DNA of 64,000 bases from Collinsella sp. (GCA_018382125.1 JAGZQO010000002.1:62001-126000), one strand, 5' to 3'. Positions 32,817 to 41,722 are shown, numbered from the stretch's first letter. Notes: a model not told the origin generated them from the sequence alone. Numbers and translations: made by a program.

Positions 32817-34151
32817 CTACTCAGCAGCCTCTTCGAGTTCCGAGACATCAAACTCAAAGTCGTTACCCGGCAGAATGGCGTTGAGCACGATGCCCACCAG
32901 CGAGCCCACGGCAAGGCCGGAAAGCGAAATCGTCACGCCGCCCAGCTCCAGCACGATGGCACCGGCGGTGCTGTACGCAATGCCGAGTGAAAGCACGAGC
33001 ACCAGAGCGGCCACCAGCACGTTGCGGTTGTTCTGGAAATCGACCTGGTTCTCGATGAGGTTGCGAACACCCACGGCGCTGATCATGCCATAGAGCACAA
33101 GCGACACGCCGCCGATTACACACGCCGGCATGGCGGCAATCACGGCAGCGAACTTGGGGCAGAACGAAAGCACGATAGCGCAGCACGCGGCAATGCGAAT
33201 CACGCGCGGGTCAAACACACGCGTCAGGGCAAGCACGCCGGTGTTCTCGCCATACGTGGTGTTGGCCGGAGCGCCAAAGAGCGAAGCCAGAATCGTGGCG
33301 AGTCCATCGCCGAGCAGTGTGCGATGCAAGCCGGGATCGGCAATGTAGTTGCGCTCACAGGTGGAGCCAATAGCGGAGATATCACCGATATGCTCGATCA
33401 TGGTTGCAAAGGCCAACGGCATGATGGTGATGATAGCCGTCGTGGCAAGGCCGCTATCGAACTGCGGGCCAAAGAGCGCAAAGACGGTGTTGTCCCACTC
33501 GACGGGCAAACCAACCCAGGGAGCGGCTGCGACGCCAGTAAAGTCGACCTCGCCCAGCGCAGTCGCAACGGCATAGCTCACCGCAACGCCCAGCAGGATC
33601 GGCACGATCTTGACCATGCCGCGGCCCCAGATGTTGCAGATGACGATCACTGCCACGGCGATAACGGCGACGAGCCAATTGGTCTGGCAGTTAGCAATAG
33701 CGGAGCTTGCCAGGATCAGACCGATGGAAATGACGATAGGGCCCGTCACCACCGGCGGGAAGAAGCGCATGACGCGCTTGGCACCAAAGGCGCGGAACAG
33801 GGCCGCCAGCACCGGATAGAGTAGACCGGCGCAGGCTACGCCCAGGCAGGCGTAGGGCAATAGCTCGGCCTCGCCGTTGGGCGCGATTGCGGCATAGCCT
33901 GCGATAAAGGCAAACGATGAGCCCAAAAATGCCGGCACGTTACCGCGCGACAAGAAGTGGAACAGCAGCGTGCCCAAGCCGGCAAACAAAAGCGTCGCCG
34001 AAACCGAGAGACCGGTGAGCACGGGCACCAGCACGGTGGCGCCAAACATGGCAAACAGGTGCTGCAGACCGAGCAGGAACATGCGCGGGCGGCCAAGCGA
34101 CGATGCATCGTAGATGGCATCGGTGACGGCGGGCGTCGAGGATTGGGACAT
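32817..34151 (-). CDS. uraA: UraA/NCS2-type uracil permease
   Basis: The 444-residue membrane protein has the UraA signature LLGLQHLFAMFGATVLVP near residue 25, RFFPPVVTGPIVISIGL near 130, ATMIEHIGDISAIGS near 245 and TTYGENTGVLALTRV near 290. The glutamates in the last two segments bind uracil and the proton in the family. The frame opens upstream, but AAAGGA lies 7 bases before the ATG at 34151. It appears monocistronic. Confidence 0.9.
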   Translation of the reverse strand: MSQSSTPAVTDAIYDASSLGRPRMFLLGLQHLFAMFGATVLVPVLTGLSVSATLLFAGLGTLLFHFLSRGNVPAFLGSSFAFIAGYAAIAPNGEAELLPYACLGVACAGLLYPVLAALFRAFGAKRVMRFFPPVVTGPIVISIGLILASSAIANCQTNWLVAVIAVAVIVICNIWGRGMVKIVPILLGVAVSYAVATALGEVDFTGVAAAPWVGLPVEWDNTVFALFGPQFDSGLATTAIITIMPLAFATMIEHIGDISAIGSTCERNYIADPGLHRTLLGDGLATILASLFGAPANTTYGENTGVLALTRVFDPRVIRIAACCAIVLSFCPKFAAVIAAMPACVIGGVSLVLYGMISAVGVRNLIENQVDFQNNRNVLVAALVLVLSLGIAYSTAGAIVLELGGVTISLSGLAVGSLVGIVLNAILPGNDFEFDVSELEEAAE

Positions 34152-34273
34152 GGATGTCCTTTCGAATGGAAGGGCGATCGGGCATATCGGATAACCTGCC
34201 CGAACGATACAATCCGAACCATTGTACGCGATACGCCATGTCTCGCACGCGCCGCCACCTGCAAACACTAGCG

Positions 34274-35404
34274 CTATTTCCAAACGCGCTCGGCAATGCG
34301 CTTGACCAGCGCGATCTTTGCCCATTGCTCGTCCTCGGTCAGCTTGTTGCCAATCTCGCAGCTGGCAAAGCCGCACTGAGGCGACAGATACAGGTTCTCG
34401 AGCGGCACGTACTTTGCGGCTTCACGGATGCGCTCGACGATAACATCCTCGTTCTCGAGCTCTGCCGCCTTGGTGGTTACCAAGCCCAGCACGACCTTCT
34501 TGCCCGGGGCAACGTACTTGAGCGGCTCAAAACCGCCGGCGCGCGGCGTATCGAACTCCAGGTAAAATGCATCGACATCCTCGTTTGCGAACAGGTACGG
34601 CGCGATGGGGTCATAGCCGCCCTCGAAGGCATAGGTGGAGTGGTAGTTGCCGCGGCACACATGCGTGTTGATGACCAGATCGTCGGGCTTGTCCGCGATG
34701 GCGGCATTGTTGAGCGCCACGCCCAGCTCGCTTACCTTTTGCAGGTCGACCGGGCTCATGCCGGTTTTGGCGACAAAATCGGTGTCGCAGTAGATGCCCC
34801 AGGTGCAGTCATCAAACTGGATGTTGCGGCAGCCTGCTGCGTACAGGTCGGCGATCACCGTGCGATAAGCGGCTGCGATGGCGTCGGCAAGTTCCTCATC
34901 GGTCTTATAGACAGCGCGCAGGCTCTCCTGCTGGCCGTCGCAGCGGTCGAGCGTGACTTCGGAGAACGTCTGGATCGGCGCCGGAATGGTTTGCCGCGCG
35001 ACCTGGCCCTCCCCCTCGAGCGCCTTGACAAATTTAAAGTGCTCGACGAACGGATGGTTCTCGCCGCTAATGGGGCCGGTTACCACGGCGGTGTCGGCTG
35101 TGGTTTCCTCGTCGTGGAACATATAGCCCGTACGCGAGGTACGGCGTTCAATGCCGTTGAGCCCCCACATAAAGTCGAGGTGCCAGTAACTGCGGCGAAA
35201 CTCGCCATCGGTAATCACCTGCAGGCCAGCGGACTTTTGCTTGTCCACCAGGTCGCGAATGGCCTCATCCTCGACGGCCTTAAGGCCGGCGGCGTCGAGT
35301 GTGCCCGCAGCATAGGCGGCACGGGCGTCCTTTACGGCCTGTGGACGAAGAAAGCTGCCGACGATATCGGCGCGAAACGGCGCGTTCAGCGTGATTAAAG
35401 CACT
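34274..35404 (-). CDS. MetE-like (YxjG/YxjH type) cobalamin-independent methionine synthase family protein
   Basis: The 376-residue protein corresponds to the C-terminal catalytic half of MetE. Candidate zinc ligands are His and Cys in NTHVCRGN (near 240) and Cys in SPQCGFAS (near 345). It begins with ADIVGSFLRP and has ITDGEFRRSYWHLDF near 66. Short MetE-like proteins use small methyl donors or corrinoid partners; the exact reaction is not known. AAGGGAG precedes the ATG at 35404. A LysR regulator of CysB/MetR-like type lies immediately upstream and two palindromes occupy the gap, suggesting control by sulfur or methionine status. Confidence 0.85.
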   Translation of the reverse strand, partial: SALITLNAPFRADIVGSFLRPQAVKDARAAYAAGTLDAAGLKAVEDEAIRDLVDKQKSAGLQVITDGEFRRSYWHLDFMWGLNGIERRTSRTGYMFHDEETTADTAVVTGPISGENHPFVEHFKFVKALEGEGQVARQTIPAPIQTFSEVTLDRCDGQQESLRAVYKTDEELADAIAAAYRTVIADLYAAGCRNIQFDDCTWGIYCDTDFVAKTGMSPVDLQKVSELGVALNNAAIADKPDDLVINTHVCRGNYHSTYAFEGGYDPIAPYLFANEDVDAFYLEFDTPRAGGFEPLKYVAPGKKVVLGLVTTKAAELENEDVIVERIREAAKYVPLENLYLSPQCGFASCEIGNKLTEDEQWAKIALVKRIAERVWK

Positions 35405-35447
35405 CATAGATATCTCCCTTTGCATTGGTTGCTTTACTGGGACAAAG

Positions 35448-35516
35448 TATGAGCGCTCATATAGCCATCGTAAAATATACGTTTATAACAGTTTGATATA
35501 GATGCTTCCTATATCA
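35448..35516. promoter_or_regulatory. Two palindromes upstream of the MetE-like gene
   Basis: TATGAGCGCTCATA (35448-35461) is a perfect 14-bp palindrome. TGATATAG (35494-35501) is perfectly inverted as CTATATCA (35509-35516). Both have the T...A symmetry seen at LysR sites and lie between the LysR gene and the MetE-like gene. They are operator candidates. Confidence 0.45.
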
Positions 35517-35562
35517 GTTGGGACTGCCATGAAGAGATTTGACCTGTACAGGACGCAGCAGT

Positions 35563-36459
35563 CTAGATATGCTGACGGATCGCGTCGATATAGGCTTGGC
35601 CATAGCGCGTGAGCGTCGTGTTTTTGCGCGTGATGATGCCAATCTCCATGTACTCATCCACGTCGAGCGGAATCGAGATAATGCCGGGGCCGTTGAGCTC
35701 GTGGCTGATCACGCCCGAGCATACCGTGTAGCCGTTGAGGCCCATGGCCAAATTGAACAACGTCGCACGGTCGCGCACGCGGATATTTTTGCGACGTTCA
35801 AACGTCGAGGTCAGCTCCTCGGAATAGTAGAACGAGTTATAACTGCCCTGCTCATAGGACAAGAACGGGTAGTCTTCCAAGTCCTCGAGCGTCACGCTGG
35901 CGCAGTCCGCCAGTGGATGGTCGGCGCATACAAAGACATGCGGCGCGGCGCAGAAGAGCCCTTCGAACACGAGCTCGTTGGCTGCCAACATGCGCTCAAT
36001 GACCTCGCGGTTGTGCTCGGACAGGTACAGGATGCCCAGCTCGCTTTTCATGTGCGCGACATCCTCGATAATCTCGTGAGTCTGCTCCTCGCGCAGGGTA
36101 AAGTCGTAGCGCGCGGCATCGAACTCGCGGATTACGTCAACAAATGCGTTAACGGCAAAGGAATAATGCTGACAGCTCACACTAAAGTGTGGCACCTGCT
36201 CGGACGCGCCCTTGTACTTGCCTTCGAGCAGATCGGCCTGATCGAGCACCTGTCGCGCGTAGCCCAAGAAGGTCTCGCCCTCCTCGGACACAATGACACC
36301 CTTGTTGGTGCGCTCAAAGATATGCACACCCATCTCGTTTTCGAGATCGCGGATCGATGCGGTAATCGAAGGCTGCGACACAAAGAGCCGGCGCGAGGCC
36401 TCGGTAATGCTGCCGCATTCGGCAACTTTGACGACATATCTGAGCTGCTGAAGCTTCAT
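35563..36459 (-). CDS. LysR-family regulator, probably of sulfur/methionine metabolism
   Basis: The 298-residue protein has the HTH AECGSITEASRRLFVSQPSIT and the sequence style of the CysB/MtaR subgroup (MKLQQLRYVVKVAE, DLENEMGVHIFERTNKG). The effector domain runs from about 90. AGGGAG precedes the ATG, 10 bases after the HAD phosphatase stop, so the two are cotranscribed. The following gene in the same direction is the MetE-like protein, the likely target. Confidence 0.88.
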   Translation of the reverse strand: MKLQQLRYVVKVAECGSITEASRRLFVSQPSITASIRDLENEMGVHIFERTNKGVIVSEEGETFLGYARQVLDQADLLEGKYKGASEQVPHFSVSCQHYSFAVNAFVDVIREFDAARYDFTLREEQTHEIIEDVAHMKSELGILYLSEHNREVIERMLAANELVFEGLFCAAPHVFVCADHPLADCASVTLEDLEDYPFLSYEQGSYNSFYYSEELTSTFERRKNIRVRDRATLFNLAMGLNGYTVCSGVISHELNGPGIISIPLDVDEYMEIGIITRKNTTLTRYGQAYIDAIRQHI

Positions 36460-36469
36460 AGCTTTCTCC

Positions 36470-37378
36470 CTAGACGTTCGTGACGTCGAAACCTGTCACA
36501 TCCATCTGACGCATAAACGGCGGCATTTCCCCCGTCGCAGCGCAGGCGGCAATCTGATGCAGAGCCCCGGCGACCGCATCGTCTGCCGCAGCGCCGATAT
36601 GCCAGCGCGCGGCAGCCGTGACAGCCTCGTTGGCATTGGCGACTGCAACGGAGTTGGGAACGGCATCGATCATGGGCAGATCGTTATCGGAATCGCCAAA
36701 TACGGCCACCTCATCGGGCGTCAGGTCCAAAGCGCGCGCCAACTCCAGCGCAGCGCAACCCTTGTCCCAACCTGCTGGAAGGATGTCAAACAGGCGCACT
36801 CGGTTGTTGGGAAACACAAGCGAGAGTTCCGGCACCTCAACGGCAACGCGCTCGCGTAGCTCCGCGAGCTCCTCACGCGAACGGGCACTCCAGATATTCG
36901 CCTTGAACACCGGCACTTCATCAACGACAGGACGGCATGGGGCCTCTTCGCCTTTGAGCCATGCGTTGCCGCCCGACTCCATGGCGCGACGAACGCGCTC
37001 AGGATCGCTCGTCACGCAGTGGGCATCGTTATTCCAAAAGTCATCACCCAGGCTATAGACCTTCAGATAGGTATCGTCGGTCTCTTGCTCCAGATAGTCG
37101 GCCAAACGCATCAGAGCATCGTTGTCGATTGCGTGCGAGGCGACTAATTCGCCGCCGACAAACATCACCTGGCCGTTACAGAACGCGCCAGTCGAAAAAC
37201 ACTCGGAACGGTTTTTGAACATCCAGCCCATCGCGGACGGCTGGCGACCCGAAACCGGGCCAAAGTGCAGACCCGCCGCCTGCATGGCATGAATGCCCTC
37301 AATGGCGTAGTCGCTGGTGCCGTCATGCCCGGCCGGAATCAGCGTATCGTCCATATCGGTCAGCACAAGTTTAATCAT
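36470..37378 (-). CDS. HAD-superfamily (Cof-type) phosphatase
   Basis: The 302-residue cytoplasmic protein has the nucleophile motif DMDDTL at residues 8-13, the serine motif VSGRQ near 43 and FGDSDNDLPM near 221, with a large C2 cap between. This is the Cof/YidA class, which dephosphorylates sugar phosphates, flavin or PLP-type compounds. The cap does not allow a substrate to be named. It is the first gene of a two-gene unit with the LysR regulator. Confidence 0.88.
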   Translation of the reverse strand: MIKLVLTDMDDTLIPAGHDGTSDYAIEGIHAMQAAGLHFGPVSGRQPSAMGWMFKNRSECFSTGAFCNGQVMFVGGELVASHAIDNDALMRLADYLEQETDDTYLKVYSLGDDFWNNDAHCVTSDPERVRRAMESGGNAWLKGEEAPCRPVVDEVPVFKANIWSARSREELAELRERVAVEVPELSLVFPNNRVRLFDILPAGWDKGCAALELARALDLTPDEVAVFGDSDNDLPMIDAVPNSVAVANANEAVTAAARWHIGAAADDAVAGALHQIAACAATGEMPPFMRQMDVTGFDVTNV

Positions 37379-37415
37379 AAGGCCCCCATTCGTATCGGTC
37401 CTACCTATTGTAACG

Positions 37416-37450
37416 ACCTGCCAAAATAAACCTGTCCCTTTTTGGCAGGT
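37416..37450. repeat. 35-bp palindrome, copy 1
   Basis: ACCTGCCAAAA is perfectly inverted as TTTTGGCAGGT around a 13-base loop with CCTGTCCCT. A copy with two differences lies at 53536-53570. It sits between the divergent HAD gene and the thiamine riboswitch. Confidence 0.75.
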
Positions 37451-37475
37451 GCGCTAGTATAGGGAACAACAGATT

Positions 37476-37576
37476 CGATGCGGGAGTGCCGGCGGTGCAA
37501 ACCACAAGGCTGAGAGGGCATGGGGCCCAATCCTTTGAACCTGTCAGTTAATGCTGGCGTAGGGAGCATGCCGCCT
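37476..37576 (+). ncRNA. TPP riboswitch (THI element)
   Basis: The conserved aptamer blocks are in order: GGGAGTGCC, AAGGCTGAGAGGGCAT, CCCAATCCTTTGAACCTGTC, AGTTAATGCTGGCGTAGGGA, followed by GCATGCCGCC. This is the thiamine pyrophosphate aptamer. It precedes a strong terminator (37582-37611) and the thiM gene, so high TPP should stop transcription before the thiM operon. Confidence 0.96.
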
Positions 37577-37581
37577 TTACA

Positions 37582-37611
37582 GGGGCGCTGTCTATGCACA
37601 GCGCCCCTTTT
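37582..37611 (+). terminator. Riboswitch expression platform terminator
   Basis: GGGGCGCTGT pairs perfectly with ACAGCGCCCC around CTATGC and is followed by TTTT. It lies between the TPP aptamer and the thiM ribosome site. Confidence 0.93.
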
Positions 37612-37633
37612 CTATGCCAAGGAGGCATGTGCA

Positions 37634-38473
37634 GTGATTGATCCGGAACAGCTTAAACAACATATGGTCAAGGCCGTAGAGGAGATTCGCGCCACCAATC
37701 CGATGGCCGGCTCCATCACCAACACGGTGACGATCGACTTTGTCGCCAACGCGCAGCTCGCCGTGGGCGGATCGGCCGCCATGGTCTATCTGCCCGACGA
37801 GGGCGAGGCACTCGTTGCCGGCGGCGGCGCCATCTATCTCAATATGGGCACGCTCTTCCCCATCTACGAGCAGACAATTCCCCGCGCGGCCAAGGCGGCA
37901 CACGACGCCGGCAAGCCCTGGGTGCTCGATCCAGTGGGCCTGGGCATCGGCAGCCTGCGCACCCAGTTGGTAAACGAGCTCAAGCAGTACAAGCCCGCTA
38001 TCGTGCGCGGCAACGCCTCCGAGATCATCGCACTCGCCGGCCTGTGGGGTCTTGAGGGCGAGGCAGCTGATCTGAGCCGTGTACGCGGTGTCGATACCAC
38101 CGACACGGTAGACGCCGCCCGCGATGCCGCCGTGGCGCTCGCCCGCTACACCGGCGGCGCCGTTGTGGTCTCGGGCGAAGTCGACCTGATTACCGACGGC
38201 ACGACCGTGGCCAAGTCCCACGGCGGCAGCCCGCTCATGTCAAAGATCACCGGCTGCGGCTGCTCACAGGGCGGCGTGCTCGCCGTGTACGCCTGCGCCG
38301 CCGACCCGTTTACGGCCGCCGTCTGCGGTACCGCCGTCTACAACGTTGCCGGCACGCGTGCCGCCGCCGTCGCCGATGCTCCGGCAAGCTTTAAGGTCGC
38401 CTTTATCGACGAACTCTACCGCGCGACCGCCCAAGACATTGCCGATAACCGACTCGAGCTCGAGGAGGCATAG
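37634..38473 (+). CDS. thiM: Hydroxyethylthiazole kinase ThiM
   Basis: The 279-residue ribokinase-like enzyme phosphorylates 4-methyl-5-(2-hydroxyethyl)thiazole for thiamine salvage. Diagnostic parts are TNPMAGSITNTVTIDFVAN near residue 20, AVGGSAAM, WVLDPVGLGIG, VRGNASEI and MSKITGCGCSQGGVLA with its catalytic cysteine. The frame runs back into the riboswitch, but AAGGAGG lies 8 bases before the GTG at 37634, which is chosen. It is the first gene of a TPP-controlled thiM, thiamine-binding protein, thiE operon. Confidence 0.95.
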   Translation: MIDPEQLKQHMVKAVEEIRATNPMAGSITNTVTIDFVANAQLAVGGSAAMVYLPDEGEALVAGGGAIYLNMGTLFPIYEQTIPRAAKAAHDAGKPWVLDPVGLGIGSLRTQLVNELKQYKPAIVRGNASEIIALAGLWGLEGEAADLSRVRGVDTTDTVDAARDAAVALARYTGGAVVVSGEVDLITDGTTVAKSHGGSPLMSKITGCGCSQGGVLAVYACAADPFTAAVCGTAVYNVAGTRAAAVADAPASFKVAFIDELYRATAQDIADNRLELEEA

Positions 38474-38476
38474 GCC

Positions 38477-38818
38477 ATGTCCGAGCCCGCAACCAATACC
38501 GGCATGAACACGCTCGTCGCCGTGGCCATCGCCCCGTGCGGCACCGGCGATGAGCTCTCCGCCGAGGTCGCCGAGGTCGTGCGCGTCATTCGCGAGAGCG
38601 GCCTTCCCAACCGCACCACCTCGATGTTCACCGAGATCGAGGGCGACTGGGACGAAGTCATGCAGGTCGTGCGCGACGCAACCTTTGTGTTGGCGAGCAA
38701 GGGAATCCGCACCGAAGTCGTGCTCAAAGCCGATATTCGGCCCGGATTTACCGACACCATGACCGGCAAGCTCGAGCGCATGGAAGCACAGATCAAGAAG
38801 CAGGAGGAAGCACGATGA
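38477..38818 (+). CDS. MTH1187/YkoF-type thiamine-binding protein (DUF77)
   Basis: The 113-residue ferredoxin-like-fold protein has the family pattern VAVAIAPCGTGDELSAEV, SMFTEIEGDWDEVMQVV and RTEVVLKADIRPG. Relatives bind thiamine or its parts. Its position between thiM and thiE under a TPP riboswitch strongly supports that role, perhaps delivering the hydroxymethylpyrimidine or thiazole moiety. It starts 4 bases after thiM, and its stop overlaps the thiE ATG. Confidence 0.88.
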   Translation: MSEPATNTGMNTLVAVAIAPCGTGDELSAEVAEVVRVIRESGLPNRTTSMFTEIEGDWDEVMQVVRDATFVLASKGIRTEVVLKADIRPGFTDTMTGKLERMEAQIKKQEEAR

Positions 38819-39510
38819 GCATCCGCGACAACCTTGATATCTCGGCCTATCTGGTACTCGGCCCCGAAAACACCCTCGGGCGCCCCGTGGGCGATGTGGT
38901 GGCCCAGGCGCTCGACGCAGGCTTTACTTGCATTCAAGTGCGCTCCAAGGTGGCAAGCGCCCGCGAGATCATCGCGCTGACCGGCGACGCCGCGCAGGCA
39001 ATCGCACATGCTGGCAAGACCGGTCAGGTCGCCCTGTTAATCGACGACCGTCTGGACTGTGTGCTTGCCGCACGCGAGCAGGGTATTGCTGTCGACGGCG
39101 TGCACGTGGGCCAAAACGATATTCCCGTCGAGGTCTGTCGCAAGCTGCTGGGCCCCGATGCCATCGTGGGCCTTTCGGCCCGTTGCGAGGAGATGCTCGA
39201 GTACGTCAAGACCGCCGACATGAGCCTGGTCGACTACCTGGGCATCGGCCCGCTCCACGAGACCGAGACCAAGCGCGACTGCGGACGCGCGGCCGACGGC
39301 TCTATCATCACCAAGAGCTTTGAGGACCTGGACGCACTCCACGCGGCAAGCCCCGTGCCCATCGTGGTGGGCGGCGGCGTCAAGACGGCCGACCTGCCGC
39401 AGCTCAAGGCCACCGGCGTCGACGGCTTCTTTGTGGTGAGCGCTGTCTGCAGCGCCGATGACCCCCACGCCGCGGCCAAGGAACTCGTCGACACCTGGCA
39501 GCAGGCATAG
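38815..39510 (+). CDS. thiE: Thiamine-phosphate synthase ThiE
   Basis: The 231-residue TIM-barrel enzyme joins HMP-pyrophosphate and thiazole phosphate to form thiamine phosphate. It shows TCIQVRSKVASARE, LLIDDRLDCVLAA, VDGVHVGQNDIP, VGLSARCEE, DYLGIGPLHETETK and PIVVGGGVKT in order. The ATG overlaps the stop of the preceding gene. The operon lacks thiD and thiC, so it looks like a salvage unit. Confidence 0.95.
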   Translation: MSIRDNLDISAYLVLGPENTLGRPVGDVVAQALDAGFTCIQVRSKVASAREIIALTGDAAQAIAHAGKTGQVALLIDDRLDCVLAAREQGIAVDGVHVGQNDIPVEVCRKLLGPDAIVGLSARCEEMLEYVKTADMSLVDYLGIGPLHETETKRDCGRAADGSIITKSFEDLDALHAASPVPIVVGGGVKTADLPQLKATGVDGFFVVSAVCSADDPHAAAKELVDTWQQA

Positions 39511-39554
39511 GCTCAGGCCGAGCAACTGATTCGCGACCTCATATCTTCAGCAAT

Positions 39555-39600
39555 GGAAAGCGCATCCCAGTTTGGACCTCCATTCCGGGATGCGCTTTCC
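39555..39600. terminator. Terminator between thiE and the patatin gene
   Basis: GGAAAGCGCATCCC pairs perfectly with GGGATGCGCTTTCC around an 18-base loop. It lies between convergent genes. The T run is weak. Confidence 0.7.
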
Positions 39601-39611
39601 GCATGCAACCC

Positions 39612-40481
39612 TTACCCCGCCAGATACGCTTCCAGCTCGGGCAAGGTCGCCTCCGCATCGTGACGGCCGATCTGGTAGATGCGCTCAAGTTCATCCGGTT
39701 CGCGGCACAGCGACGGCACCTTCACCGATTCGCTCGGCCGTACCACAAAGATTTCGCCGGCAGCCTCGCGACGTGCCAGGTCATCGAGCGTGGCATTGTA
39801 GACCTCATGCCGGTGCTCAAGCGCTGCGACAAACTCCGGATAGTGACGGAACACGCGCCGCAGCATGGGCATCACGCTGTTGGGCTGCTTCACAAAGCCC
39901 GCTGGCTGCGTGAGTACCACGATATTGCGGTCATACCCCTGCGCAAACAGCCAAGCGCTGGGAATGGAATCGGCCACGCCGCCATCCAGGTACTTGCGGC
40001 CCTCAATGGCGACAGGACGCGTCGCCACGGGAATTGCCGACGACGCCCGGATCCACTCGATATCGCGCTCATCGCCATAGGGCAGGTCGTGATAGACGGC
40101 CTTGCCCGTCTCGATATCGGTACACACGCACGTAAACCGCATGGGGCAGGCGCGATACGCCTCCAAGTCGATGGGATCGCGCTCGATAGGCACCTCGTGA
40201 TAGGCAAAATCGGCATTGAACATGTCGCCGGTTCGCAACCAGCTTGCTACACCTGCATAGCGCTTATCGGCGCAATAGGCCTTGTTGTAGCGAATGGCGC
40301 GGCCGATCTGGCGCGATTTAAAGTTGTAGCCAAACGCCGCGCCCGCCGAGACACCCACCATATGGTCGCAAGTTAAGCCGTGCTCCATCCATACGTCGAG
40401 CACGCCCGCCGTATACATACCGCGGTAGCCGCCTCCCTCGAGCGCGAGCCCCACCGTGTGTGATGTCTCCGGCTGTGTCAT
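39612..40481 (-). CDS. Patatin-like phospholipase
   Basis: The 289-residue protein has the oxyanion motif LEGGGYRGMYTAG near residue 14, the nucleophile serine in VGVSAGAAFGY near 43 and the aspartate in YLDGGVADS near 165, the Ser-Asp dyad of patatin lipases. It resembles the YjjU type that hydrolyses lipid or ester substrates in the cytoplasm. There is no signal peptide. The gene is divergent from a flavodoxin-like gene; the 258-base gap between them shows no clear operator. Confidence 0.88.
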   Translation of the reverse strand: MTQPETSHTVGLALEGGGYRGMYTAGVLDVWMEHGLTCDHMVGVSAGAAFGYNFKSRQIGRAIRYNKAYCADKRYAGVASWLRTGDMFNADFAYHEVPIERDPIDLEAYRACPMRFTCVCTDIETGKAVYHDLPYGDERDIEWIRASSAIPVATRPVAIEGRKYLDGGVADSIPSAWLFAQGYDRNIVVLTQPAGFVKQPNSVMPMLRRVFRHYPEFVAALEHRHEVYNATLDDLARREAAGEIFVVRPSESVKVPSLCREPDELERIYQIGRHDAEATLPELEAYLAG

Positions 40482-40739
40482 GCAACCATCTCCGTTCCCA
40501 TGCTTTTGAACTCAACAAGTATATCTGTCAACGTATGCCGTCAAAAACGTGTTTATAAGCATTTATCGAACGTTTCCCGATGCATCCCCCATGCCGTACC
40601 GCAATGCCCCTAGATGGCCTTAGGCATGAACGCCCTTAAGAACGTTGCGGGATAATCATCGCCCGCACCATGCCAACGTCATCGCACACAACGTGAGATA
40701 ATTCTCAGCAGAATTCACCGATAGCAGAGGGAGTTTGTG

Positions 40740-41363
40740 ATGAAGGTTCTTTTGGTCAATGGCAGCCCCAAGGCAAACGGCAACACCGCCCGCGCACTCG
40801 CCGAGGTCGCAGAGCAACTTGATGCAGAAAGCATTGATACCGAGGTGTTTCAGCTGGGCGCCAAGCCCATTCGCGACTGCATCGGCTGCGGTCAGTGCGG
40901 CAAGCTTGGCGGTCGCTGCACCTTTGACGATGACGTGGTGAACGAGCTCATCGCTGCCGCCGAGCAGGCAGACGGCTTTGTCTTTGGCTCGCCCGTCTAC
41001 TATGCGCATCCCAGCGGACGCATCCTCTCGGCTCTCGACCGCGCATTCTATGCCGGCGGGCATGCCTTTGAGCACAAACCCGGCGCCGCGGTCGCCGTCG
41101 CCCGTCGCGGCGGCACGTCGACCACCTTCGATGTGCTCAACAAGTACTTCACCATTAAGCAGATGCCCGTAGTTGCTTCCACCTACTGGAACAACGTGTT
41201 TGGCCGCGTGCCCGGCGACGCCGATGGGGATGCCGAGGGCCTTGCCACCATGCGAAACATCGGTAAGAACATGGCTTGGCTCCTACGTTGCATCGAGGCC
41301 GGACAGGCCGCCGGTATCAACGCACCCGAGGCAGATCGAGCAACGACCAACTTCATCAGGTAG
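40740..41363 (+). CDS. Flavodoxin-fold NAD(P)H-dependent oxidoreductase with Cys motif
   Basis: The 207-residue protein has the FMN-binding start LLVNGSPKANGNT at residues 5-17 and SPVYYAHPSGR near 82, typical of the NADPH-dependent FMN reductase family. DCIGCGQCGKLGGRC (near 41-56) could hold a metal or disulfide. A GTG precedes the ATG directly; ATG at 40740 with GAGGGAG upstream is used. It begins a run of co-directional genes (ArsC-like next, 16 bases on). Confidence 0.85.
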   Translation: MKVLLVNGSPKANGNTARALAEVAEQLDAESIDTEVFQLGAKPIRDCIGCGQCGKLGGRCTFDDDVVNELIAAAEQADGFVFGSPVYYAHPSGRILSALDRAFYAGGHAFEHKPGAAVAVARRGGTSTTFDVLNKYFTIKQMPVVASTYWNNVFGRVPGDADGDAEGLATMRNIGKNMAWLLRCIEAGQAAGINAPEADRATTNFIR

Positions 41364-41379
41364 AACGGCGGAACATACT

Positions 41380-41721
41380 ATGAACGTGCAAATCTTCGGC
41401 ACCAAGAAGCCCTTCGATACCAAGAAGGCACAGCGTTATTTTAAAGAGCGCCGCATTAAGGTGCAGTTTATCGACCTTAAGGAAAAGGAGATGAGCAAGG
41501 GCGAGCTCACAAGCGTCATGCAGGCGGTCGGCGGCATCGATAAGCTGCTCAACCCCAAGGCCAAGGACGAGGAGACGCTCGCGCTCATCCAGCACCTCAC
41601 CCCTAGCCAGCGCTTCGACAAGCTGCTCGAGAACCAGCAGGTTCTAGCCGAGCCCATCGTGCGCAACGGCAAAAAGGCCACCGTCGGTTATTGCCCCGAT
41701 GTATGGGGAGCCTGGGAGTAG
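41380..41721 (+). CDS. ArsC/Spx-family thioredoxin-fold protein lacking the catalytic cysteine
   Basis: The 113-residue protein matches the YffB/ArsC group (VQIFGTKKPFDTKKAQRYF, IDLKEKEMSKGEL, LLEPIV-like PIVRNGKKATVGYCPDVW). Where YffB has KNCDT and Spx has CxxC, it reads KKPFDT, so the redox cysteine is missing. The only cysteine is near the C-terminus. It probably does not reduce arsenate. The longer frame from 41173 overlaps the flavodoxin gene and is rejected. Confidence 0.8.
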   Translation: MNVQIFGTKKPFDTKKAQRYFKERRIKVQFIDLKEKEMSKGELTSVMQAVGGIDKLLNPKAKDEETLALIQHLTPSQRFDKLLENQQVLAEPIVRNGKKATVGYCPDVWGAWE

Positions 41722-41722
41722 C

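Noticed and set aside
37520..37633. ATG inside the TPP riboswitch as start of thiM
   Set aside because: It lies in the aptamer upstream of the terminator; GTG at 37634 with AAGGAGG is the proper start.
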